From positions 248,001 through 312,000 of the forward strand of contig OOIN01000008.1 in NCBI GenBank assembly GCA_900323505.1: a DNA stretch of 64,000 bases. Direction: 5' to 3'. The position numbers and the translations under genes were made by a program. Source of the DNA: Ustilago trichophora. Its lineage: Eukaryota; Basidiomycota; Ustilaginomycetes; Ustilaginales; Ustilaginaceae. The notes under the pieces were generated by a model that saw only the letters and a list, made by a program, of their open reading frames with translations, had not been told where the DNA came from and did not search any database. Shown here piece after piece: positions 41,500 to 52,079 of this stretch (its first letter is position 1; every line of letters starts with the position of its first letter).

Positions 41500-42200
41500 T
41501 CTTTGGCGCTTCTTTTGACGCTTTTCGAACGTGAAATCTCGAGTCGAAGCTCATGCCCAAATTTGGAACAAGGTACATCGGAAAATCGAAGAGTTATGGT
41601 GATTTGAAGAATTTTAGGATGATGGTTGCTGACAGCTGTCAGAACTCACCGGTCGCCGTTCGCCGACTCACCAACTACACCGCCTCGCCGCATTAGGAAC
41701 CGCAACCCGCCACACCTCGGCGCACACCAGCGTCCTGCAACTGCACCAAAATGACCTCTCGCCATCAACCTAGAGCACACTACAATCTCAGACACCACCT
41801 TGTCAAGAAACTGGCCTTTCCCGAACCGATTTCCACCGTTTTTTTTGGCAACCTTCAACGTACGAGGACATTGAGGAGTCCACGAATTTGGCTTGGGCGA
41901 AACCAATACACATCCCACTCCATTTGACCGAGCCAAAACGCCGTTCTGCCGAATAGCTCCCTCTGCTGATCGCAATCCCTAGGCCACAGACATGACCCTC
42001 CAAATCACGCCACGTCGAAGAAGCCCAAACCCTCTGCCGCACTGCGCCATTTTCCCCAACCGCAGAGAAGGGATCAACCACAGCCGACTCTGTCTCCGCT
42101 TCTGCCTGGTGCACTGCGTCAAATGCGCAAAGCAGACCAAGCCTGGCCCCAAGAAGCGCAAATTGACACAAGCAAGGCTCGGCACTATCAAAACACTCAT
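41500..42200 (+). mobile_element. Decayed 5' fragment of a related LINE
   Basis: Three blocks are similar to the 5' region of the intact element and lie in the same order with nearly the same spacing. 41558-41640 matches 35057-35140 (shared CAAATTTGG, AATGGTGATTT-like, GATGATGGTT and GACA cores). 41871-41938 matches 35371-35435. 42023-42038 matches 35535-35550 (GCCCAA.CCCTCTGC). The distances from block 1 to block 2 are 313 and 314 bases; to block 3, 465 and 478 bases. Reading frames are broken throughout. The fragment keeps a 5' end and has lost the 3' part, the reverse of ordinary LINE 5' truncation. The right boundary is uncertain. Confidence 0.72.
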
Positions 42201-42747
42201 AGGTGCATTATCCACTATGCCATACTGCCTCTGTGCTGAATGTTCACAGGTGTTAGGGGGTGCTGGCTTATTTGTACTGATTGCAACATCAAGGAACTAG
42301 AGAAAAACTTTCTTGAATTGCCCTCCTCACCAAACCAAACCTGCTATCCATGCATAAGTTCCATCTTGAGAATCTAGGTCACAAGATTTGGGATCTCAAA
42401 ATCAATCTTTCAGCCTTACTATTACTGTTGTGCTCTGCAGGGGAGCGAAGAGACAGGAGGAGGTGTGTCACTTCCTCATCATCAGACACGTGCTTGCCCA
42501 AGACCAGCAGCTTTCGACAAGAGCGATACCGATATCCTGCTCTCACTGCGGCCATCGAACGGCATGAATCCCTCGAGCTTAGGATACAAAGTCTTCAATG
42601 TCACAGACCGCAACGAGGTGCTCACACAGAAAATCATTTCCACACGATCATTTGCTCAGTAAGACGTATCGATTTGCTGAGATGCGTATACACTGTATGT
42701 GTAAGTGAGGTAATCATGCGATGCTGTCCCTACGAAAATTCCATGGT
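42201..42747. other. Spacer between the LINE remnant and the bromodomain gene
   Basis: No gene was recognised. A 166-codon open frame at 42350-42850 overlaps the neighbouring gene end and lacks protein-like features. The segment may include further decayed transposon sequence and the 3' untranslated end of the minus-strand gene. Confidence 0.5.
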
Positions 42748-45700
42748 TCAGTCAAGGTTGACAGGTTTCCTTTGTCGCGAGCTTCTTCTCCTTGAACCAG
42801 TCACCTCGAACCCGTCTACGTCCATTGATTCGTTTGCAGTCTCGATCTGACCCTCTACGACCATGTTTGTGCTGTTTCCCTTTTTCGCGCTCCTTGGAGG
42901 AGTTCTTGGCGGCGGCAAGACATCATGAGGCTCGGCGGTGCCACGACGCGGACGGAGCATTCGCCCGCTTGGCGTAGAGGGAGTCAGTGGAAGATCGAGC
43001 AAGTGTGATTCAGCCTGAGTGGGAGGAGATCTGGACTTCTTCCCCTTCCCTTTGCCCACGGTCTTGAGCTCCGGAGTTGTTGGCTCGCTGTCGACGTTGA
43101 AATTGGCCTGTTTGGCAGTGCGAGCACGCTTTGCGGGAGGTGAAGGGTCGAGCAAATCGAGCACGCGCTGCTCCTCGTCCGAGTCGCCACTCGAGCCCTT
43201 CTTCCCACGCTTCTGCTCGGTGAGCTCAAGAGCGGCAGCTGCAGCAGCGGCCGCGGCAGCAGCTTGCTTTGCCTTCTTCTTGTTGATCCTGCGAGTGGCC
43301 GACTTGGATGGCTTGAGCGCCACGGCAGGCTTGTTGCGCTTCGTGGGCGAAGGAGAAGGCGGTGGAGAGACGGACGGTGTACGGGGCATCGAATCTTGAG
43401 AGTTGTTATCTAGCTTTGCTTCGCCCAACTTTCTCTTGTTGGCACTCGAAGTTGGAGTTTGAGCTGCGGGCATAGGCGACACTTCCGCCTGCTGCGGTTG
43501 CTGCTGCTGCTGCTGAGCAGCTGGACGAGCCATAAAGTCGGTCTCGATGACTGAGCGTGTAGCGAAAGGTGCTACCACCTCCTGTCGTGGCTTGACACGC
43601 TCTGCCTGAGGTGTGGCCGTCGCAGCACGCAGCGCACGCTCAAATGCCTCGCTGGTGGTCCTCGTGGGCTGTGCAGGTCGCTTGGCAGCAGAAAGATTGC
43701 CTTCGTACGAAGTGTTGCGTTTGAAACCAAAGTCGGGACGTCGCATCACACCCACAGCGTTTGGAAGCAGCTGTCCATTGAGACCGACCGTCTTCCTGCC
43801 AACCGAGCCAGCAGTATTCGCGTTCACAGCCGACGAACCAGGTGTCAAAAGCATGGCGAAGGGTGAAGACGACAGCGCGGGACGCTTCTCCGACCTCGAA
43901 CCAGGGCTTCGGTACATAGACAGCCTTGCTGCTGCGGCGTCCGCGGTCAACTGAGATGCGGAATTCCGCTGAGATTCGACGTTCCGCTGAGCAGCGCTTC
44001 CCTGAGTACGCTTCCACTCGTTCAAAAAGGACTTGCTGAACTTTTCCAAATGCTCGACGCACTCTGCCTGCGTAGAGCGAACACCGAAGAATCGCCTTGC
44101 GTTGGTGTAGAGCAGCGTCAGATCGTCCTCGAAGTCAGTCACAACTGCGTTCGCCGCCATACGTCCCTCGAGGTGCTGGCTGCCGTACTTGCGCGAAGCA
44201 AGGCTGTCGCGGATGGTGAAGAGGTCGACGGGGCGCGAGCTGCGAGATGAGAATTGCTCGAATTCGACGCTCATCGGTCGCTGGAAAGCCCAGTTGGCCT
44301 TGTGCGATAGGAGTTGGGAGACGAGATTGGAGAGGAAGCTGTAGATGCGGGTAAGCTCAGGATCGTTTGCCTGGCTGACAATTGGCTTTGTGACGGCGTT
44401 CAAAGTTGTTGCAATGGTCTTTGAGGGCGATACTGGTTCCTCGGAGTTAGCATTGATCTCCTGCTGCTCTGCAATATTGCCCTCAGCCTGTTCGATGGCA
44501 GCGTCGATCCGGCTGGCAGCAAGCTCAGCAGCGACGACTTCGTTGGAGGACTGCTCTTGAACCGGTTGCTGTTTGCCGAGCTCAGGCATAGGGACAGTGG
44601 AGAGAGCGTTTCTGTAGCGCGAAGAGACATCACGCGTTGGCGAAGAGATAGGAGAACTGGAAGGTTCGTCATCCGCGTTGGCACGCAACCTGTGTTCCAG
44701 AGCACGGGTGTTGGTGAGAGCACGATCGGAACTGTGGAAGGGCGAGCTGGAGCGACTGCCGCTGGAAGGAGGCGTGTCGAGACCGCCATTGTCGACAGGT
44801 TTCTTTCGCGGCGGCGATTCAAGGTTGATGGTCGCAGCTGCTGGCGCAAGCAAGACTTGCTGTTCCTCCACCTCAGCGACAGAGTCGGTAGCTGGAGATG
44901 CTGATTCTGCTGCATTATGACTTCTCTTGTCTTGGATAGTCGACATGTCAACGTCTTGCGAGCTGGCCGGTGCAATATCTCCAATTTCCGCTGAGTCGGC
45001 GGCCTCTTGCACAGCTTCCATAGCGACAGAGGTTGCAGCGAGCTCAAGCGCCGCCTTTGCTGTTGCTTCAGGGTCGACATCGACATCGGCAACAGTCTCC
45101 TGTTCGACATCGGCAATGACGGGTGCAGCTCCAAGAGCATCTGCCGTATGTTCCTCCTCACGCTTCCTTTGCTGCTCGGCGAGAACTCGCTGCACATGAG
45201 CCTTGCGCGCAGCGACGCCTTCACCAAACTGCGTGTTGGGGTCACGGTTGGCGATGGTGTTGGCACGCGTCGTCGAGGCGAGATTACGAGTCGATGTTGG
45301 CGAGCCCTGAAGCTGAGTCTTGAGGACCTCTGCGGCCGGGGTTACTGGCGATGCCACTTGGGCCTCCGAGCTGATGCTCTGTGGCGAAGCTGAGGGGTTG
45401 AGGCAGAACGGGCTGGTTGCACCGGATCCAGAGGGTGCATCCCAGCGGACGCGGTTGGCGAGGTTTCGCCGAGGCGTTTCGGCAGACCAGCGAAAGTGAA
45501 GCAGCTCACGGTCGCGGATAAAGTCGTAGGACTCTTCCAGGATGATGGCTCGCTCGTCTGTTCCAAGAGTGATGTGGGGCACCTTACCAGGTGGGATGGG
45601 GAAGAGTTGGACGGCTTTGGCTACGAGTCCATCCAAAGTGTCCGGGAGTGGGACAAAGTACGTCTTGGATGTGAGAGACGGACCTTTGAGCATGACTGCC

Positions 45701-45801
45701 TTGCGTGGCTGCAGTGAGGCTGCCGAAGACGAGGCGACCTGGTAGGAGGCTGCAACATTGTTGACAGCAGTCGCATCTGCGGTCATTGCGGAAGTCGACA
45801 T
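42748..45801 (-). CDS. Nuclear protein with ubiquitin-like N terminus and atypical bromodomain
   Basis: One intronless frame of 1017 residues starts at ATG 45801. Residues about 38-105 (TYFVPLPDTLDGLVAKAVQL, later ILEESYDFIRD and LLHFRWS) look like a ubiquitin-fold module, by pattern only. A bromodomain-like segment spans about 480-605: PVDLFTIRDSLASRKYGS fits the ZA loop and following helix, and DFEDDLTLLYTNARRFFG the helix that normally ends in YN. Here the aligned pair is FF, so the Asn that anchors acetyl-lysine is missing. The C-terminal 300 residues are basic, with several KKK/RRR nuclear-localisation-like stretches and a poly-Ala run. A chromatin-linked role is likely but the partner is unknown. 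I do not recognise a named orthologue. Confidence 0.8.
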   Translation of the reverse strand: MSTSAMTADATAVNNVAASYQVASSSAASLQPRKAVMLKGPSLTSKTYFVPLPDTLDGLVAKAVQLFPIPPGKVPHITLGTDERAIILEESYDFIRDRELLHFRWSAETPRRNLANRVRWDAPSGSGATSPFCLNPSASPQSISSEAQVASPVTPAAEVLKTQLQGSPTSTRNLASTTRANTIANRDPNTQFGEGVAARKAHVQRVLAEQQRKREEEHTADALGAAPVIADVEQETVADVDVDPEATAKAALELAATSVAMEAVQEAADSAEIGDIAPASSQDVDMSTIQDKRSHNAAESASPATDSVAEVEEQQVLLAPAAATINLESPPRKKPVDNGGLDTPPSSGSRSSSPFHSSDRALTNTRALEHRLRANADDEPSSSPISSPTRDVSSRYRNALSTVPMPELGKQQPVQEQSSNEVVAAELAASRIDAAIEQAEGNIAEQQEINANSEEPVSPSKTIATTLNAVTKPIVSQANDPELTRIYSFLSNLVSQLLSHKANWAFQRPMSVEFEQFSSRSSRPVDLFTIRDSLASRKYGSQHLEGRMAANAVVTDFEDDLTLLYTNARRFFGVRSTQAECVEHLEKFSKSFLNEWKRTQGSAAQRNVESQRNSASQLTADAAAARLSMYRSPGSRSEKRPALSSSPFAMLLTPGSSAVNANTAGSVGRKTVGLNGQLLPNAVGVMRRPDFGFKRNTSYEGNLSAAKRPAQPTRTTSEAFERALRAATATPQAERVKPRQEVVAPFATRSVIETDFMARPAAQQQQQQPQQAEVSPMPAAQTPTSSANKRKLGEAKLDNNSQDSMPRTPSVSPPPSPSPTKRNKPAVALKPSKSATRRINKKKAKQAAAAAAAAAAALELTEQKRGKKGSSGDSDEEQRVLDLLDPSPPAKRARTAKQANFNVDSEPTTPELKTVGKGKGKKSRSPPTQAESHLLDLPLTPSTPSGRMLRPRRGTAEPHDVLPPPRTPPRSAKKGNSTNMVVEGQIETANESMDVDGFEVTGSRRRSSRQRKPVNLD

Positions 45802-46549
45802 TGCCGGCAGCTTGCTGTCGGCGATTGTGCAGAAAGTGAGCGGTGTTTGTTTGTTTGTTTGGTTGGTGTTGGTTGCTGGTTTGATGAGATTGAAAGTCGA
45901 CTACGGATTGACTTGCTGTTTCCGAGTTCTGTATAGCTTTTAAGATGGGCCTGGACGCGGCGAGGAAGGGGTTCCGTGAGTAAGATGCGGGTATGGAAAG
46001 TGATATGGATACGGATATGCTTTGAATGCTGTTGAACGGAATGGTATAACGAGACGAGGCAGTGGAGGGTTGATCTACGATGAGAGATGGGAGTAGAAGC
46101 TCAAGATGCAAGCTCAGCTTGAAAGTATACAGTTGGGCGGACACGAGGTTGTTGGTGCTTTGTCTCTGTGTTTGCTTCCTTTTCGCGTAAATGACAGGCG
46201 ACGTGACTTTTTTGCACGCTGCACGTTTGCACTCTACGCGTTAGGACGCGTTCCTTTCTTCCAACCTGCGTTGAGCACAGCACGCTTCACACGCTCCACG
46301 CGCCGCGAAACGACAAATTCCAGTTTGTTAGAGTTCGGTGGGAGGCAAAAACGGTGCTGTCCAACAAGCCCTTACGATTGTCGTTGGCAGCTTTGCATAC
46401 CTGTTGGGTCCTTGTCTCGTCGTTTGCAGAGTGAAACACGCTTCTCACACCTCTTGCGTTTTTCCATATGCATTGGATTCCATTTTCGGAATATCTAGAC
46501 GTCTAGCACATTGTGACGATACATCTCTCTGTGGGGCAGGGGTAGTGCT
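45802..46549. other. Intergenic spacer
   Basis: This 748-base spacer holds the promoter of the bromodomain gene on its left side and the 3' end of the permease gene on its right. A GTTT repeat lies near 45846-45861. No gene was seen. Confidence 0.6.
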
Positions 46550-48531
46550 CTAGTGAACAAAGAGAACATCCAGACGCTTGGCACCCTCGTCCTTGGTGGT
46601 GAGCTTGTACTGCAGCTGCTCATCTGCAGAGAGATTCTCCCAGACGCGACGCTTCTGCTTATTGCGCTGGACGTAGTACAGCTTGACCAGCCAGCAGAGA
46701 ACGATGGAGAGCGCAGCGAGCGAGATGAGTGCCAGATTACCTTTGCGGTAGTAGGGCTTGTCGTGATTTGTGTAGACACGCGTGGCGAGGATCGAGCCAA
46801 CTTGGACCGACATGTTGTACAGGCAGAGAGAGACGGTACGATTGCGGACGGATTGTGAGTTTTGCGATACCCAGCCAATGAGGAATGGATGGCCTGCGAG
46901 ACAGAAACACAAATGCAAAGAAGAGAGAGACGTCAGCATGATACAAAGAAAACCCAAACAAGGCGGAATGCAGGGACAGAAGCAACTCACAATAGGGCAC
47001 CGAAGTGAGCGCAGTGATAAGGCCGTAACGAACCCAATTGTAATAGTTGGAAGAGCTTTCTTTGAGCAAGTACAATGGAATCAGGAAGGCAAGATTCCAG
47101 ACATTTGAAAGCGAAGCCATGAAACTCTTTTCGTTGAGCTTTGCCGACAGCCAAGTGTAGGGAATCGTGTTGAGCGCGAAGAAGAACTGCGAGGGGATGG
47201 CGAGCAAGTTTGCCTGTAGGGTACCGTAGCCGAGCTGCTTGAGGATTAGCGACAGGTAGGTCTGGGGTGGCGAGTAAGGGATGAAGATGATGACTGTAGA
47301 GCACAAAAGACGAATAGGAGAAGGGCGGTGGCGATGTCAGAGACAAAATTTCATCACTACGGCTACACGTCAGTAAAAAAGGGGCTGGTGGATACTTACG
47401 ACCAAGCAAATAGACGGGCCACAGATCTTTCTCGCCCAAAGCTTTGAAGAGAGCTCCAAGCGACAATCCCTCTCGGTTGTTCATGTCACCTTTGGTAGGA
47501 TCGTCACGAAGAACGCGGTTGACGAGGATCTTTTCCTCCCTTTCGTTGAACCAGCCCTTCTTGCCTCTCAAGAAGCCGACGGTCTGAGTTGGGCCCGCTG
47601 CGAGCATGAAAAAAGATAGGATGCCAATGATACCGGTGATGAGGCCTTCAAAACCGAACAGATACCTCCATCCTGCAAGACCGTTTAGCCCTCTTAGCTC
47701 GATAAAACCTGCGGCAAGCAGCGAACCAATGATCTGACTGATTCCAAGCACAGTGTAGAACCAACTGAGGCGAGTGTTTAACTCTTTACCTGTATACCAG
47801 TAGGATAGGTACAGGATTTGATCGGGTAGAAAGCCGCCCATCGAAAGGCCTGTCAAAGCTCTCGTTATGAAGAAGCCAGCCCTGTTCTTCAATGCCGCCT
47901 GACTTGCCGAGATGATGCTCCACGAGACGATCTGGGTTGGCACCCAGATATCGGCTCCAAGCTTTTTGGAAATCAAACCTGAGGGCAGTTCGGCGCTAAG
48001 GAAAGCCAACAAGAAGATGACTTGACCGTTGTTAAAGTCGTTCTGGTTCATGCCGAGATCGGAGAGGAAGTTGTCGGCCAGGGCACGGTTGATGTTTTTC
48101 CGGATGAGGTCGAGCGACATAAACATGATCCAGCTCCAAACCAGAATCCTTGCATCTACCTTGCGGCGAACTTTCCTCTCTTCCTCTACCGTCCACTCGA
48201 AGGTAGGATCGAATCGATGTCGATTCTCGTACTTGGTTGTCTCGTAGAGTTGTCGCCAATACTCGGCTACTTTTTCGTCCTGGAAGACGTGAGAGCGGCT
48301 GAGAGGGGCAAGCGCGTCGTCGACCAGAGATTCGGCATTTCCATTGCTGCTTGGAGACCATGCACCATCTGCACCGGATTTTTTGTCGTCATCAGTGAAG
48401 CTTGTGGAGACAGAGCCATGACGAGCGTCAGCCAGAGGGTGAACAGTAGCTTCGACGATGTCGATCGCTGCGTTAGGCGCGCTGATGCTGACGGGTGGCG
48501 CGTCTTTCGGTAGACGTGGAAGCGCACTCAT
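46550..48531 (-). CDS. MFS transporter of the Dal5/allantoate permease family
   Basis: Three exons, 48531-47400, 47293-46991 and 46893-46550 (read on the minus strand), give 592 residues. Both introns (106 and 97 bases) have canonical ends, GTAAGT/ACAG and GTGAGT/GCAG. The ATG at 48531 (MSALPRLPKDAPP) is used because the frame upstream has only a GTG. After a 130-residue cytosolic N terminus come about twelve hydrophobic segments. Typical family stretches are DLIRKNINRALADNFLSDLG, the RALTGLSMGGFLPDQILYLS region, AGWRYLFGFEGLITGIIGIL and the loop GWFNEREEKILVNRVLRDDP. Relatives carry allantoate, nicotinate, pantothenate or other organic anions at the plasma membrane; the substrate cannot be read from sequence. 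Confidence 0.9.
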
Positions 48532-50794
48532 AGCTGCGGAGCGACTTCTAACCACGGGCTGAATGGTGAGACAACACTCGAGACCGGATGCAACGGTCAC
48601 TGAGCTGGTAGGAAAGAGGGGAGCAACGAATAAAAGGATGGATGAAACGAAGGCTTAGCGGATAGTCTGAAAGCATCCCTACTTATAACAATCTTCAGAA
48701 CGTCAAACGTGGCGACGAAACAATAGCGGGACGCTAGAAGAATGGGCACCGCTCGGGTATTCATCCATGTCGAACTAGTGCACCAACCATGTGCTCGACA
48801 GAATCGGTACACTAGTAGTCAGCGTGGGCGACGTCAGAGCGAAACTATGAGAATCGCTCCTCGACAGGCACTAAACGGGACATGTGTAAGAAGTCTTTCG
48901 AGGGTCTTGTGGCAAGAAAATGATAGGCAAAGTCGCAGCATGGCTTGATTCGGCAGGTGCGAATAAGATTCAGACTTTCGCCATTTGGAGTCTGAGGCAC
49001 GATGAAATTGGCTTCTATCTCGAGCCTGCAGAACTCAACGTTGGAGTCTCGTACAATGCACAGGCTGAACAAGATGCGAAGGTCGCGGAAGGCGGATAAG
49101 ATGTCGGATTCGACTGCAGAGGTTGCGTGATGCTGCGGTTTGGATTTCCTCCGCATGGAAGGAGGTCAAACGGATGGCGAGCTGCCAAGCAAGGCCAAGG
49201 CCAAAAGCAGTGCGGTTGCTCAGTCTTGTCGCAAAAGGTGTTTCAGGCTGGAAGATTTGACCGGCATCAGAGAAGATCTGAATCCCTGCTGTGAGTTTGG
49301 AGCACGGAAGAAACACCAATATGCCAAGTCGAGCATGAGGCCAATAGTAGAGAGGGAAAGGGGTTTGAAAGTCTTTTTACGACTTGGAAGGGTGACTTTG
49401 AGCCGGAACGGAAAGGGTGACACAGCTGAAGACGCAAGAGAACTCGCCAAGATCGCCGAAACAGCGGGGTAAGCGGATGAAGTTTGCGAGGATAGAACAT
49501 CATTTCGAATGCACATGGGATGTCAGGAGCGGCGCTGCGGAAACAGGAGCGCCGATTGTAGCGGAAGACAGACGATAATGAGAGATGGGAAGCTGGGCCT
49601 CCAAGGAAAGAAGCTGAGGCCCCTGCGAATGCTAGCTCTTCTATTTGACGTGCAGGAGGCTCATTCTGACGTGCAACGGTCAATTCGGCGTTGGAAAGAA
49701 AAATGGCGTCGAATGTCGTGATTTCTGTGAACGCTTAGCGAGCTGCTTGGAGCACACCACTGCCATCATGACTTTAGGCCAAGAGTACCGATAAGTACTC
49801 CCCACGCAGACCTGAATCACGCACACCCCACGACAATCCCTTTTTGCTTCAAAGCGGCTATCTACTCTGTGCCCGCATTAGAGCCAGTGTTTTCGCACTG
49901 TTCGTGTGCGAGTGCGACCTGTACTGTACAGTACACAAGCGCAGATAAGCCGGTCACCGACATGTTGGGCCCAAGGACTGCTGAAGGAGATGTGGACCGC
50001 TGGATTGTGCATACTGGACTGTCCTTGGCGTCCAAAAGTCACCCAAGCCCTTCTGCATCAGTCACATTCACATACGAGACGACGAAGCACAGTCTCTATG
50101 TTGTTTTTTTGAGAATTGAAACTGTCATTAGCATAGCATAGACCGGGGTACGGACCCCTTTCGAAAGCCGACCGATGCGATCCAAAAAAGCTCTTCTTGG
50201 ACGTAGCTGAGTCGACTGTTGAAGACAAAACAGAGTGTGAGAGGACGAAGAAATGTGCGAGCAGAGGTCCTGTTCTTGCGCCTTGGGAATTCCAACAAAG
50301 GTAGGTGCAAAAACACGAGAAGACCTTCTCCTTGCACCAACAAGGGGTGCCGATCTGGTTCGTCGAGATAGAGGAATAAGAGGTAGATGGTTTGCCCCTT
50401 GTTCCCACAATACGAGAACGTTAATGAGTTAAGGAGAGGAAGAAAGGTGTGACATGGATCGCACCGTTGGCATATCCTGTCTGTGCAACCAGAGCTGAAA
50501 ATCCGACTTCCGCTTCCTTGCCAGAAGAAGAAGAAAAAGAAAAATCTCAGAGAGAGAGAGAGAGAGGCAGAACAGCGCAACACGTGACGTTCTGAAATGC
50601 AAAAGCTGAATCGTATGCCCGATTCACGTCGATCACCAAATCTTGTCCAATGCGCCGTCAAAACCGTGGAGGCTTTGCAGCTCCAAGTGTCAATCAATGC
50701 ACCGCGCGTGTTACTTTTTCATCAATCACACCACCATCATCCACCGTCATCGGCCCTCATCTGACCATAAATAGGCTCTCGACAATCGGTCGCC
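48532..50794. other. Intergenic region
   Basis: In 2.3 kb no gene was recognised. Open frames of about 100-190 codons occur on both strands around 49035-49720 and 50128-50697 but overlap each other and look like chance. A perfect 14-base palindrome GTACTGTACAGTAC lies at 49921-49934, and an AG repeat at 50547-50565. The last 150 bases form the promoter of the CBS-TAF10 gene. Confidence 0.55.
49921..49934. promoter_or_regulatory. Perfect palindrome GTACTGTACAGTAC
   Basis: A self-complementary 14-mer whose half appears repeatedly in other spacers of this window (1301-1318, 17151-17160, 17331-17344, 17468-17478, 17954-17973). It could be a binding site for a dimeric regulator. This is inference from repetition and symmetry only. 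Confidence 0.3.
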
Positions 50795-51934
50795 ATGTCG
50801 AACGCTACTCCATCAGTTACCGCACCCATCTCAGGCCCACAGTCGGTGCCCGTCGGCCAGCTTCCCGCCCCTTCTGCCTCCCTGGTCGCAAAATACAGAG
50901 GTGCAACCGTCGAGGACCTTCAAGTGCCTCCTGCCATTTCGGTTCCCCGTTCCACCTCCATCTCCTCTGCACTCCGCGTAGCACTCGACCATGACTATTC
51001 GCAACTTCCTCTCGTTAGCGACAAGAACAGAAAGTTGCTCGGCTACGTGCAGAAGGATCGTCTCGAAGAACAGGTGAGGAGCGGCAGCAGCGACAAGTCG
51101 GTCGCTACCATCATGACCAAGTTCTCCAGCGGCGCATCGCCCTCTTCGTCTTCAGCCGCTGCAGCAGCCACCTACACCGTCATCACCCCCGATACCGGTC
51201 TTGCAGAGCTCGAAGTCTTCCTTCAGTCCCACCCATTTGCCTTCATTACCGACCCTGGAAGGGCTTTCGTTCTCGGTGTAGCCACACAAGAAGACCTCTC
51301 CAAGTACGTCTCGAGGCGAGGTCTCGATGGTACGCGATCTGGAGCTGCCACCCCTACACAAGCTACAACCGCTCCTGCTACAGCTGGTCAGGACAACAAT
51401 GACGAGCCCATGCCTTCTACATCTGGTCAGCCAGCCGCCTCCTCTTCTTCCGCTGCTGCCGCCGCTGCAGCTGCCGCATCATCAACCCCAGCCAACCACA
51501 CCATGTCGCGCAGAGAGGAGGAAGAATCTCGCAAAGACCGCACACTTGCAGAGTTCATGCAGCTGCTCGACGGCTACACGCCCTTGATACCCGACCAGGT
51601 CACCGATTTCTACCTCGAAAAGGTCGGTTTCGAATGCCACGATGTACGACTCAAGAGGCTTCTGTCGTTGGCAGCAGAGAAGTTCGTTAGTGACATTGCA
51701 GCCGATGCCTTCCAGTACGCACGAATCCGCACCAATGCCGGTCCCGGTGGTCGCCCCCGTGGTCAAGTCGGTGGAGCTGGTGCAGGTGCAAGTGGTGCGG
51801 CCGCTGGTGGAGCGGGTGGTGCGCTTCCAGCTGGCGCAAGGGATCGCTCAAGGACCGTTCTCACAATGGATGACCTGTCCGCAGCCCTCGGCGAGTACGG
51901 CATCAACGCCCGCCGTGCAGAGTATTTCCGCTAG
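50795..51934 (+). CDS. TAF10: CBS-domain protein fused to TFIID/SAGA subunit TAF10
   Basis: A single open frame of 379 residues joins two modules. Residues about 33-175 are a pair of CBS motifs (KYRGATVEDLQVPPAISVP, QLPLVSDKNRKLLGYV, then HPFAFITDPGRAFVLGVATQ), matching a small free-standing fungal CBS protein. A Ser/Ala/Thr linker covers about 176-245. Residues about 249-379 are the TAF10 histone-fold region: LAEFMQLLDGYTPLIPDQVT, FECHDVRLKRLLSLAAEKF, and TMDDLSAALGEYGINARRAE at the end. TAF10 is shared by TFIID and SAGA in the nucleus; CBS pairs commonly bind adenine nucleotides. No intron signals are needed. ATG 237 (HTMSRREEEE) has a good context, so separate internal initiation of plain TAF10 is conceivable. 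Confidence 0.87.
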   Translation: MSNATPSVTAPISGPQSVPVGQLPAPSASLVAKYRGATVEDLQVPPAISVPRSTSISSALRVALDHDYSQLPLVSDKNRKLLGYVQKDRLEEQVRSGSSDKSVATIMTKFSSGASPSSSSAAAAATYTVITPDTGLAELEVFLQSHPFAFITDPGRAFVLGVATQEDLSKYVSRRGLDGTRSGAATPTQATTAPATAGQDNNDEPMPSTSGQPAASSSSAAAAAAAAASSTPANHTMSRREEEESRKDRTLAEFMQLLDGYTPLIPDQVTDFYLEKVGFECHDVRLKRLLSLAAEKFVSDIAADAFQYARIRTNAGPGGRPRGQVGGAGAGASGAAAGGAGGALPAGARDRSRTVLTMDDLSAALGEYGINARRAEYFR

Positions 51935-52079
51935 ATGTCTTTTGTTTTGTTCACACTTCATACCACTGCCGTAAGCAATCTTTACGCTTTCATCGCACCG
52001 CCAGGCTCACTTTCAGTGGTTGACCATTGTCCTGAAATTTTGCGCACTGAAGCACGAGTTGAGACGCATCAACCTGAAG

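Noticed and set aside
42350..42850. 166-codon plus-strand frame as a gene
   Set aside because: It runs into the end of the bromodomain gene on the other strand and shows no recognisable protein features.
48532..48600. 23-residue N-terminal extension of the permease
   Set aside because: The first codon of that frame is GTG, not ATG; 48531 is the first ATG.
49035..50697. Overlapping 90-190 codon frames on both strands as genes
   Set aside because: They overlap each other on opposite strands, lack conserved motifs and have no supporting splice or start context.
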